Positions 38,066 through 45,205 of a stretch of DNA of 64,000 bases are shown piece by piece. The notes under the pieces were generated by a model, which saw only the letters and a program-made list of their open reading frames with translations, did no database searches and was not told the DNA's origin. The DNA is from Castellaniella sp049650445 (GTDB lineage Bacteria > Pseudomonadota > Gammaproteobacteria > Burkholderiales > Burkholderiaceae_B): positions 1 through 64,000 of the forward strand of contig NZ_JBASAD010000032.1 of assembly GCF_049650445.1 (NCBI RefSeq). Direction: 5' to 3'. A program made the translations under genes and the position numbers. The stretch's first letter is position 1. Every line of letters begins with the position of its first letter.

Positions 38066-38689
38066 TCATCGCGGCAGCATCACCCAGCGCTGGACCGAGG
38101 GCCGGTGCCATTGGCGATCGGCATATTCCGCCAGCCGCCGGGGGACGGGATCGCCACACAGTACCAGGCGATTGAGCATGAACGCCAGTTCAAAGTCGGC
38201 GATGCTCCAGGCCCCGAACAGGGCATCCGCGCCTTCGGGCAGCAGGCGATCGGCGGCGGCCAGCAGTTTGCCGGTCGCCTGCTGCGCCGCCTCGGACAGG
38301 GGCGCGAGCGGCGGCGGGCGGCGGAACAGGTTTTCCGATGAACGTTCCTGACGGATCGGCATCAGGTCGCTGCGCAGCCAGGCCTGGATCTGGCGTGCCC
38401 GCGCACGCTGCAGCGCAGTGGACGGATAGAGCGCAGAACCGGGAAAAGTCTCGTCCACGTACTCCGTGATCGCGGAGGATTCGGTCAAGGCGAACGACCC
38501 ATGCACCAGCATGGGGACCTTGCCCGTCAGGGACAGGGAGACGTAGCCGGCCTCGCGCTGGGCGCCCCGGTCCAGATCGACCGGCGACAACTCGAAGGAC
38601 ACGCCCTTTTCCTCCAGGGCCACGAAGGCCGACATCGCATACGGGCTGATGAAATGTGCGTCGGTGTACAGGGTCAGTGGATTCGACAT
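38066..38689 (-). CDS. yfcF: Glutathione S-transferase, YfcF-like
   Basis: A 207-residue GST. Strong resemblance to E. coli YfcF: LYTDAHFISPYAMSAFVALE, LTESSAITEYVDETFPGSA, RARARQIQAWLRSDLMPIRQ and FGAWSIADFELAFMLNRLVL. It has thioredoxin-like N-terminal and all-helical C-terminal domains. YfcF has glutathione transferase and peroxidase activity and helps with oxidative stress. The ATG at 38689 follows AAGGAGG by eight bases. It is a single gene between pckG and the GATase gene. Confidence 0.92.
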   Translation of the reverse strand: MSNPLTLYTDAHFISPYAMSAFVALEEKGVSFELSPVDLDRGAQREAGYVSLSLTGKVPMLVHGSFALTESSAITEYVDETFPGSALYPSTALQRARARQIQAWLRSDLMPIRQERSSENLFRRPPPLAPLSEAAQQATGKLLAAADRLLPEGADALFGAWSIADFELAFMLNRLVLCGDPVPRRLAEYADRQWHRPSVQRWVMLPR

Positions 38690-38879
38690 GCCGGGGCCTC
38701 CTTTTGCCGCGAGCCCGGCCCGATGCATCCTCATCGGACCGCTGGACACATCTTAATCCCGCTCCATGTCCCCTGCCGAAATCGCCGCCCTCGAGATCAC
38801 GAGCCGGACGAGCAACGCGTGCAGGAACTGGCCGGCGCCAGCGCGCAAAAATGGGAATTCACCGATTGAGGGCGCGTTT

Positions 38880-39617
38880 TTACCCGGCACGCGTCCCGGC
38901 GGGAAGCACAGTCCGTACAAACTGCCTGAGCAGTGCCAGCGCCACCGGGGTTTCACACAGGCCGGCCAGAATCGCTTCGGGATCGAGACCCTCGGCGCGC
39001 AAGGCGTCCGCGCGTCCGCGCACGATGGAGGCCGAGATGGCCGGTGTGAATTCAGGGTGAAACTGGGTTGAAATGGTGTGCGGCCCGTAGCGCACGATCT
39101 GATGAGCGTCATGCGCCGAGCGCGCCAGTACCTGGGCGCCCGGCGGCAGCGCCAGCACGGTCTGCCGATGCGACAAGGGCGCCATGAAGCGGGCAGGCAG
39201 CACATCGGCCAGCGGATCGGACGACATGCCGGGCAGACATTCGATTTCCTGACAACCGAGTTCGATGCCGCCGGGGTGATAGCCGACCTGGCCGCCCAGG
39301 GCATCTGCCATCAACTGATGGCCGTAGCAGACGCCAAAGAGCGGCATGTCGATGCGCATCGCCTGACGGATCCAGTCGGCCGTGGCTTCGCTCCAGTCCA
39401 GCCGGTCCGTGACCATGGCCCAGGACCCCGTGATGATCGCCGCCCGGTGCTCGCCCGGCGCTGGCAGGGGTTCACCCTCGAACACCCGCACCACCTGCAG
39501 TGCATCGCCATCGGGGCCGAGCGCCCGGCGAAACCACACGGGCACGTCGCCTTCACGGGCACGGACGTCATCGGGCGGGGAACCGACCTGGATCAGAAGC
39601 AAGGGTTGAGCGGTCAT
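38880..39617 (-). CDS. Class I glutamine amidotransferase-like protein
   Basis: A 245-residue stand-alone GATase1 domain like those annotated as GMP-synthase-type glutamine amidotransferase. It has AAIITGSWAMVTD, the nucleophile elbow LFGVCYGHQLMADALGG with Cys, then TQFHPEFT with the His/Glu of the triad. No synthetase domain follows. Relatives hydrolyse gamma-glutamyl compounds, as PuuD-type enzymes do in polyamine breakdown, but nothing nearby supports a specific pathway. The ATG is at 39617. Confidence 0.85.
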   Translation of the reverse strand: MTAQPLLLIQVGSPPDDVRAREGDVPVWFRRALGPDGDALQVVRVFEGEPLPAPGEHRAAIITGSWAMVTDRLDWSEATADWIRQAMRIDMPLFGVCYGHQLMADALGGQVGYHPGGIELGCQEIECLPGMSSDPLADVLPARFMAPLSHRQTVLALPPGAQVLARSAHDAHQIVRYGPHTISTQFHPEFTPAISASIVRGRADALRAEGLDPEAILAGLCETPVALALLRQFVRTVLPAGTRAG

Positions 39618-39675
39618 GGGAATCGACTGGATCAGTGAATGCCGGACCTCAGCATAGTCCGGCGGATGATGATGA

Positions 39676-40320
39676 TCAAACCGGGCTGTCGATGAGATCG
39701 TGCAGTTCGGCCAACTCCTGGATCACTCGGACACGGTGGCCGACAGCCGCCTGCGTCGCTTCGCTGAGCCGGTAGCCGATCACCTCGACGCCGGCGGCCA
39801 GACCGGCCTGCACGCCGGCCAGACTGTCTTCGACCAGCATGCACCGGCTCGGGGACAAGCCCATCAGCGAAGCCGCGTGCAGAATCAGGTCCGGGTCCGG
39901 CTTCCAGGAACCGACTTCATAGGCGCTGACCACGCGTTCCTCGAAATACGGCAGCAGGCCCGTCGTCCCGAGGCAGGATTCGATCTTTTCCCTGGGACCG
40001 TTCGACGCCACGCATTTGTCGATGGTGATGGCCGCCACCACCTCCAACGCCCCGTTCATCGGCTTCAATTCCCGCGCGAAGAGCGCGGTGCTGCGCCGCC
40101 GGAATTCGGGGATGAACATGTCGGCATCCATGACCGGGTAGTCACGCAGCAAAGCGTCCGCAAACACGGCGAATTGGCATCCACGAAACCGCTCGAGCGC
40201 CTCGTCCGCCGACAGGTCCGCACCCGCGTCCTGCAGGATCTGACTGACGGCCCGCGCCGAAAGGATCTCGCTATCCACCAGCGTGCCGTCACTGTCAAAA
40301 ATGATGCCGTCGATTCTCAT
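39676..40320 (-). CDS. HAD-superfamily phosphatase (subfamily IA)
   Basis: A 214-residue haloacid dehalogenase-type hydrolase. Motif I is FDSDGTLVDSE, with nucleophile Asp and general acid Asp, motif II CVASNGP, motif III Lys in SWKPDPDL, motif IV LVEDSLAG. The inserted helical cap lies at about 15-85, as in subfamily IA (YieH, beta-phosphoglucomutase-like). The probable substrate is a small sugar or nucleotide phosphate. It stands alone between the GATase gene and tRNA-Leu. Confidence 0.9.
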   Translation of the reverse strand: MRIDGIIFDSDGTLVDSEILSARAVSQILQDAGADLSADEALERFRGCQFAVFADALLRDYPVMDADMFIPEFRRRSTALFARELKPMNGALEVVAAITIDKCVASNGPREKIESCLGTTGLLPYFEERVVSAYEVGSWKPDPDLILHAASLMGLSPSRCMLVEDSLAGVQAGLAAGVEVIGYRLSEATQAAVGHRVRVIQELAELHDLIDSPV

Positions 40321-40409
40321 GGGGGTCTGCCTGGCTCCGTAAGGTCACAGGCTGATTGTACCGAGCATGTCCCTGCATGGCCTGCGCGCGGCAATGGGGT
40401 AGAGCCTAG

Positions 40410-40494
40410 TGGTGCCCGAGGCCGGAATCGAACCGGCACGCCTTGCGGCGGGGGATTTTGAGTCCCCTGCGTCTACCAATTTCACCACTCGGGC
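40410..40494 (-). tRNA. tRNA-Leu (anticodon CAA)
   Basis: An 85-base class II tRNA on the minus strand: acceptor GCCCGAG pairing with CTCGGGC, the D arm, anticodon stem GGGGA/TCCCC around the loop CTCAAAA (anticodon CAA, reads UUG), a long variable arm, GGTTCGATTCC T arm, and encoded CCA at the 3' end (40412-40410). Confidence 0.97.
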
Positions 40495-40537
40495 AGAGTC
40501 GGCGCGATAGAGCATCGCGCCGGAAAGAGGATCGTCA

Positions 40538-41527
40538 TTATACGGTGTTTTCGGCCTCTGTTCGCCGCCAGGCGCCGGGGGCCATGCCGTGCGCGGCACG
40601 AAAGGCCCGTCCCATGTGGGCGGCGTCGGCGAAGCCGCAGTCCGAGGCAATGGCGGCGATGGTCTTGTCGGTGTGGCGCAGCATCCAGGCTGCCTGACGG
40701 ACGCGCACGGTGCGGGCGTAGGCTTGCGGCGTGGTGTCCAGGTGCTGGCGGAACAGGCGCTGCAACTGGCGGGGCGACAAGCCCAGGCGATCGGCCAGGT
40801 CGGGCAGGCTTGGAATCTGACCCGCATACTGCTCGATCACCAGGGTGGCACGGCGCAGGGCCGACGGGCTGTCGGCCGGGACGCCGGGCGGCGGGGGCTG
40901 GATCTGGCCACCCTGCCCTGCGGCCGCGTCGATCTGCAGGCCGCGCAAGGCGCGGCGGACGTCGGCCTCCGGCAGATGACGGCGCAGGATACGCACGGCG
41001 ACGTCGGTCACGGCGGCCCCGCCGACGCAGGTGATGCGGCGCCGGTCGAACAGCGAAGGGCGGTCGGTGACGATCCGCTCCGGCGCGATGGCGGGAAAGC
41101 GATCGGTGAAATCCCGGTACTGGTCGCCGCCGACGCACAGCCGATAGCCGGTCAGCACGCCGGCCCGGGCCAGTGCGTGGACGGCATTGCACAAACCGAC
41201 CAGATGGCGGCCGCCCCGGGCCGCCTGGCGCAGCCAGGCCGACAACACCGGCCCGGCCTCGGCCATCGGAGCGAACGGGCCACCGACGACGACCACATAG
41301 TCGAACCGCAAGGGATCACCCAGCAGATCGGTGGGCACGACCTGGATGCCGCTGGCCGACCGCACGGGAATCAGGGTCTCGGCGACGACCTCCCAGGCAC
41401 AGGGGCCGGGCGTGCCGGTCTGGGCGTCCAGCAAGCCCAGCAGGTCGGCGAACGCGGCGAAGGCGCCCATGGTGAACTGCGGCAGCAAGACGAACCCGAT
41501 CCGAACGGATATGTCGTTTTTGTTCAT
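40538..41527 (-). CDS. GlxA-type AraC-family transcriptional regulator
   Basis: A 329-residue regulator. The N-terminal DJ-1/PfpI-like domain (about 1-195) includes YVVVVGGPFAPMAEAG and LVGLCNAVHALARAG, with a Cys at the nucleophile elbow. The C-terminal AraC double helix-turn-helix (about 220-320) includes LADRLGLSPRQLQRLFRQHL and IAAIASDCGFADAAHMGRAF. It is divergent from the L-serine dehydratase gene, with three copies of a GTCG-TTTT-GTTC repeat between them. Pseudomonas GlxA-type regulators such as GbdR and SouR control glycine betaine, sarcosine and serine breakdown, so control of the serine dehydratase is a reasonable inference. Confidence 0.9.
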   Translation of the reverse strand: MNKNDISVRIGFVLLPQFTMGAFAAFADLLGLLDAQTGTPGPCAWEVVAETLIPVRSASGIQVVPTDLLGDPLRFDYVVVVGGPFAPMAEAGPVLSAWLRQAARGGRHLVGLCNAVHALARAGVLTGYRLCVGGDQYRDFTDRFPAIAPERIVTDRPSLFDRRRITCVGGAAVTDVAVRILRRHLPEADVRRALRGLQIDAAAGQGGQIQPPPPGVPADSPSALRRATLVIEQYAGQIPSLPDLADRLGLSPRQLQRLFRQHLDTTPQAYARTVRVRQAAWMLRHTDKTIAAIASDCGFADAAHMGRAFRAAHGMAPGAWRRTEAENTV

Positions 41528-41655
41528 TAAATTAGATTTATCGTCGCTTTTGTTCTATTCAAGCAAAGCATCGCCAAGAAGTGAGCGTTCAAAATACCAT
41601 GCTGACACCAGAATAGATGATTTAATTCCTGCTTGATGTCGTTTTCGTTCAATCC
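41513..41655. promoter_or_regulatory. Three direct repeats between glxA-type regulator and sdaA
   Basis: GTCGTTTTTGTTCATT (41513-41528, overlapping the regulator's start codon), GTCGCTTTTGTTCTATT (41543-41559) and GTCGTTTTCGTTCAATCC (41638-41655). The first two start 30 bases apart, three helical turns, as expected for an AraC-type dimer; the third is 95 bases further, towards sdaA. The stretch is AT-rich compared with its surroundings. Binding by the adjacent regulator is inferred. Confidence 0.55.
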
Positions 41656-41774
41656 AGAATCTGCCAAATCACTAGAATCGATAAAAAAGCCCTCGAGCGT
41701 CCACGAAACCGTCCCACATGGGGTCAGCCGGACGCCGGGGCGCCACACTTCACAAGGCGCACAGGAGGATCATC

Positions 41775-43163
41775 ATGGCGCTGTCGGTCTTCGACATTTT
41801 CAAAATCGGCATCGGGCCTTCCAGTTCGCACACGGTGGGGCCAATGCGCGCTGCACGAAATTTCGCGCGCAATCTGGACGCCCGCGGGTTGCTGTCCCAG
41901 GTGGCCGGCCTGAACATCCAGCTCTACGGCTCCCTGGCGGAAACAGGGGCGGGCCACCGCACCGACATGGGCATCATGCTGGGTCTGATGGGCGAAGCCC
42001 CGGACACGGTCGATCCCGCCGCAATCAACGGCCTGATCGAAACCGTGACACGCGATCACCGTTTGACGCTGTGGCGCAGCCACACGATCGATTTCGATCC
42101 CAAGTTCGCCTTTTCCGGACGGGTCAAGCCGATGCCGGAACACCCCAACGGCATGCGCTTCACCGCTGCGAACGCGACGGGCGAGACGCTGCTGGACGAA
42201 CGCTATGTGTCGATCGGTGGCGGCTTCATCCGCGCCCTGGACAGCATCGAGACCGACGAGACCGTGCCCGAGCACGCACCGATGCCCTACCCCTTTGCCA
42301 CCGGAGCCGAGCTGATGGAGGCCTGTCAGCGGCACGGCCTGACGATCGCCCAGTTGATGATGGCGAACGAATCCACGCTGCGGTCGCCCGAAGAGGTCCG
42401 CGCCGGCGTGCTGCGCATCGCCCAGGTGATGGACGAGGCCATCGACCGGGGCTGCGGCCTGCAGGGCGCATTCACCGACGAGATCCTGCCCGGCGGTCTG
42501 AAGGTCCGCCGCCGTGCCCCGGCGCTGTACACCCAACTGAAAAACAGCCCGAAACGCGAAGACGACGTGATGTTCGCCATGGACTGGGTGAACCTGTACG
42601 CCATGGCCGTGAACGAGGAAAACGCCGCCAGCGGCCGGGTGGTGACGGCGCCGACCAATGGCGCCTCGGGCCTGCTGCCCGCCGTGCTGCGCTTCTACCG
42701 CGCCTTCATCCCCGACTGGTCGGAAGACGGCGTGGTGGACTTCCTGCTGACGGCGGCGGCGATCGGTTTTCTGTACAAAGAAAATGCCTCGATCTCGGGC
42801 GCCGAGGTCGGCTGCCAGGGCGAGGTGGGCGTGGCCTGTTCCATGGCGGCTGCCGGGCTGACAGCCGTCCAGGGCGGCACGGTCGCCCAGGTCGAGAACG
42901 CGGCGGAAATCGGCATGGAGCACAATCTGGGCCTGACCTGCGACCCGGTGGGCGGCCTGGTGCAGATCCCCTGCATCGAACGCAACGCGATGGGTGGCAA
43001 CAAGGCGATCAATGCCTCGCGTCTGGCGCTGCACGGCAACGGCAAGCACCACGTTTCGTTGGACACGGTCATCGAGACCATGCGCCAGACCGGTGCCGAC
43101 ATGCAATCGAAATACAAGGAAACGTCACGCGGCGGTCTGGCCGTGAACGTGGTGGAATGCTGA
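41775..43163 (+). CDS. sdaA: L-serine dehydratase (iron-sulfur type)
   Basis: A 462-residue single-chain enzyme that deaminates L-serine to pyruvate. The N-terminal beta domain begins MALSVFDIFKIGIGPSSSHT, GPMRAARNF, and the alpha domain has VVTAPTNGASGLLPAVLRFY, EVGCQGEVGVACSMAAAGL, LTCDPVGGLVQIPCIERNAM and GGNKAINASRLA, with the conserved Cys ligands of the 4Fe-4S cluster. AGGAGG is eight bases before the ATG at 41775. It could equally be named sdaB. The 514-codon frame overlapping it on the same strand is a shadow. Confidence 0.95.
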   Translation: MALSVFDIFKIGIGPSSSHTVGPMRAARNFARNLDARGLLSQVAGLNIQLYGSLAETGAGHRTDMGIMLGLMGEAPDTVDPAAINGLIETVTRDHRLTLWRSHTIDFDPKFAFSGRVKPMPEHPNGMRFTAANATGETLLDERYVSIGGGFIRALDSIETDETVPEHAPMPYPFATGAELMEACQRHGLTIAQLMMANESTLRSPEEVRAGVLRIAQVMDEAIDRGCGLQGAFTDEILPGGLKVRRRAPALYTQLKNSPKREDDVMFAMDWVNLYAMAVNEENAASGRVVTAPTNGASGLLPAVLRFYRAFIPDWSEDGVVDFLLTAAAIGFLYKENASISGAEVGCQGEVGVACSMAAAGLTAVQGGTVAQVENAAEIGMEHNLGLTCDPVGGLVQIPCIERNAMGGNKAINASRLALHGNGKHHVSLDTVIETMRQTGADMQSKYKETSRGGLAVNVVEC

Positions 43164-43179
43164 ACAATCAGCCCTGAAA

Positions 43180-43215
43180 AGGCCCGCACACCGATCCAGG
43201 CCGGCGGACGGGCCT
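43180..43215. terminator. Hairpin between sdaA and the STAS gene
   Basis: AGGCCCG (43180-43186) pairs with CGGGCCT (43209-43215) between two convergent genes. The loop is long (22 bases) and there is no T-tract, so it is a weak bidirectional terminator candidate. Confidence 0.4.
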
Positions 43216-43223
43216 GAGACCCG

Positions 43224-43559
43224 TCACTCCAGGGCGGCGACGGCCTCTGCGCGTGTTGCGCTGACCTTCAGGATGGACAGGAATCCGCTGATCTCGAAGA
43301 CCTCGCGCACATTGGGCTGGATGTCGCACAGGATCAGCGCGCCGCCCGATTGCTTGAGCTTTTTCGCCAGCAGCAGCACGACCCGCAGGCCGGCGCTGGA
43401 AATATAGTCCAGGCGAGCCAGATCGAGTACGATGCGCTGCTCGCCTTTGTCGACCTGCGCCATCAGGTCGGCCTCGAAGGCGGCGGCATTGGCGCTGTTG
43501 ACCAAGCCTTCGGGTTGGAAAATAAGCGCGGTCCCGGACTTTTCGATGGCAAAGGGCAT
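43224..43559 (-). CDS. STAS-domain anti-sigma factor antagonist (BtrV-like candidate)
   Basis: A 111-residue single STAS domain: MPFAIEKSGTALIFQPEGLV, IVLDLARLDYISSAGLRVVL with the phosphorylatable Ser at 54/55, and a C-terminal helix pair. Such proteins are partner-switching antagonists, released or sequestered by serine phosphorylation. Bordetella controls its T3SS through BtrV (STAS), BtrW (kinase) and BtrU (phosphatase). This gene is divergent from the T3SS regulator pair and is about BtrV's size, so a BtrV role is plausible. No kinase or phosphatase partner lies in the window. There is no T3SS promoter box ahead of it. Confidence 0.8.
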   Translation of the reverse strand: MPFAIEKSGTALIFQPEGLVNSANAAAFEADLMAQVDKGEQRIVLDLARLDYISSAGLRVVLLLAKKLKQSGGALILCDIQPNVREVFEISGFLSILKVSATRAEAVAALE

Positions 43560-43692
43560 GGCTGATTGGAAAGGACGAGAAAACCAGTCCTTATCATACG
43601 CGAAACAACCGTTCGATGGCGCGCCGCACTGGCCGGGACGGTTTCGCCGGGGCGCAAGTAAAATTTGGAAAGATCAGGGTACAGCACGGGCG

Positions 43693-43720
43693 GAACCTTT
43701 CCGATATCCTGGTTACCAAG
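43693..43720 (+). promoter_or_regulatory. T3SS-type ECF promoter box (BspR-like gene)
   Basis: GGAACC with GGAAC at 43693-43697, 17 bases ending in GGT, then TACCAA (43715-43720). It is the closest of the six to the HrpL-type -10 CCACNNA pattern. Transcription would begin near 43727. Confidence 0.7.
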
Positions 43721-43784
43721 TCTGCGGTGCCGGTTTTTGTCTAGCATGTGGTCCGACACCCCGTCCGTCCAACATGTCTTCCTT

Positions 43785-44363
43785 ATGAACATCAACCAAT
43801 CCACTTCCCCTCCCTCGCTGGGAAGCCCGAGCCTGGAGCACTTCGAAGCCGCAGCACTCGGCTCCGAGGCTGTCTATATTTCCGTCTCGGGGCAATCCAT
43901 GCAGGTGCTGGGTACCGGCACGACGCCCAGCGGGCGCAGCGTCGCCTGGGTCGCCCCCGATGTCGACACGACCCGCCTGTTCACCGAGGCCCTCGCACAC
44001 AGCTATGGCATCGGCATCACTCAGGTCGTCGCCCGAGAACTGGGGCTGGAACCCAGCCCGGGCAAGCCTTTGTCTTCGCGCGCGGTGTCACAGGCGCTGG
44101 ACATGGCGCAGACATCAAGCCAGGCGCTGTCGGGTGTGGACTTCGTGACCCGGCTGGACCATTCCGCCAGCGCCCGGGGCGCCGGCTTCCTGACCGCCTG
44201 CCGTGCGCTGGCCATCGACCCTTCCTCCCTGAGCCCGCAACGCCTCCAGGAGATCGACGGGGCCATGCAGCTGCACTTCGATCAGGCGGTCGCCCAAGGT
44301 CAAAGCCCGGTTGCTGCCGAGACGGCCCAAGGCTGGATGCGCGACCTGCTGCGGCAAGACTGA
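43785..44363 (+). CDS. Candidate BspR/BtrA-like T3SS regulator
   Basis: A 192-residue protein, MNINQSTSPPSLGSPSLEHF, soluble, with a polar Ser/Pro/Asn-rich start typical of secreted proteins and a helical C-terminal half (RLDHSASARGAGFLTACRAL). In Bordetella a protein of about this size, BspR/BtrA, binds the ECF sigma BtrS and is secreted by the T3SS. The position directly upstream of an ECF sigma gene and the T3SS promoter box support the same role here. I recognise it mainly from size and context, not strong sequence memory. An in-frame ATG at 43746 is an alternative start; neither has a clear ribosome site. Confidence 0.55.
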   Translation: MNINQSTSPPSLGSPSLEHFEAAALGSEAVYISVSGQSMQVLGTGTTPSGRSVAWVAPDVDTTRLFTEALAHSYGIGITQVVARELGLEPSPGKPLSSRAVSQALDMAQTSSQALSGVDFVTRLDHSASARGAGFLTACRALAIDPSSLSPQRLQEIDGAMQLHFDQAVAQGQSPVAAETAQGWMRDLLRQD

Positions 44364-44432
44364 AGCGCCGGCAGAGCCTCCAGCGGCTTGCGGTATCAGC
44401 ATGTTTCAAGAACGCCTGTATCCGGTGTTCTA

Positions 44433-44455
44433 GGGGTAAATCCAGCGATTACCCC
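44433..44455. promoter_or_regulatory. Inverted repeat upstream of the ECF sigma gene
   Basis: GGGGTAA (44433-44439) and TTACCCC (44449-44455) form a perfect seven-base inverted repeat with nine bases between. It lies about 100 bases before the sigma gene and is a candidate operator for an upstream activator or repressor. The sigma gene itself has no GGAAC box. Confidence 0.5.
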
Positions 44456-44553
44456 CACTGCGTTCAGTGTTATAAACATGCTTACCTTTGTTGCTAAGCT
44501 TCACGACATGCTCCCATCGCTTCAGCAATTGCGTTGGCTGCTGAGTCTCTCTC

Positions 44554-45144
44554 ATGAGCTCCTCTCTCGATCCTGATGACGCCCTGGCGCCATCCGCCTC
44601 TCCAACGGCTCCAGTTGATCCTGCTGAAGAAAGACTCTTCCGCGACCTGGTCCAGGAGCATAGCGCCCGCCTGCAGCGCTTCATCATCCGGCATATCGGA
44701 AACACCAGCGAAGCCGAAGACCTCGCCCAGCAGGCTTTCACCGAAGCCGCCCGCTCCTACCGGACCTTCCGCGGCGAGTCGCAACTGTCGACCTGGCTGT
44801 ACGGCATCGCGCTGAACCTGATCCGCAATCATCTGTCCCGGGCGCCGGAACGCCGCTACGACTTTGTCGGAGACGACGGCCTTGCCGACCTGGCCTCCGA
44901 ATCGGTCACGCCCGAGCAAGCCGCCGAACAATCCCAATCCATGCGCCTGCTGCAGGAATCGCTGGACGAACTCCCCGAAAGCATGCGCAGCATCCTGCTG
45001 CTGGTCGGGCTGGACAATCTGTCCTACGAAGAAGCGGCCGCTCTGTTGTCGGTTCCCATCGGCACAGTCCGCAGCCGCTTGTCGCGGGCACGCACCGCGC
45101 TGCGCGACAGGCTCCAGAAAAAGGGCTTGCCGCTGAACTTCTAG
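44554..45144 (+). CDS. ECF-family RNA polymerase sigma factor (BtrS-like)
   Basis: A 196-residue ECF sigma factor. Region 2 (about 25-95) includes LQRFIIRHIGNTSEAEDLAQ and FTEAARSYRTFRGESQLSTW, and region 4 (about 128-190) DELPESMRSILLLVGLDNLS, YEEAAALLSVPIGTVRSRLS. It sits between the T3SS regulators and the secretin gene, as expected for the T3SS sigma of Bsc-type systems (BtrS). It is the natural reader of the GGAAC-N17-(T/C)AC promoter element found before six units in this window, which resembles the promoters of the plant-pathogen sigma HrpL. That link is inference. Confidence 0.85.
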   Translation: MSSSLDPDDALAPSASPTAPVDPAEERLFRDLVQEHSARLQRFIIRHIGNTSEAEDLAQQAFTEAARSYRTFRGESQLSTWLYGIALNLIRNHLSRAPERRYDFVGDDGLADLASESVTPEQAAEQSQSMRLLQESLDELPESMRSILLLVGLDNLSYEEAAALLSVPIGTVRSRLSRARTALRDRLQKKGLPLNF

Positions 45145-45146
45145 CA

Positions 45147-45175
45147 GCCCGCCGCACGGCATCCGGTAGGCGGGC
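45147..45175. terminator. Hairpin between the sigma gene and sctC
   Basis: GCCCGCC (45147-45153) pairs with GGCGGGC (45169-45175). It lies between two convergent genes, two bases after the sigma gene stop and 30 after that of sctC, and probably serves both. There is no T-tract. Confidence 0.5.
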
Positions 45176-45205
45176 CGCCGGACGCCTGTCCACGGCCCCG
45201 CCGCT

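Noticed and set aside
40410..40494. tRNA-Leu as integration site for the T3SS locus
   Set aside because: No integrase nearby and no repeated tRNA 3' end seen; ordinary genes (regulator, sdaA) lie between it and the T3SS.
41633..43177. 514-codon plus-strand frame overlapping sdaA
   Set aside because: Frame-shifted reading of sdaA; Arg/Gly/His-rich with no family features.
44401..44553. GGAAC-type box before the ECF sigma gene
   Set aside because: Only AAGAAC is present and no TAC element stands at the fixed distance, so autoregulation by this element is not supported.
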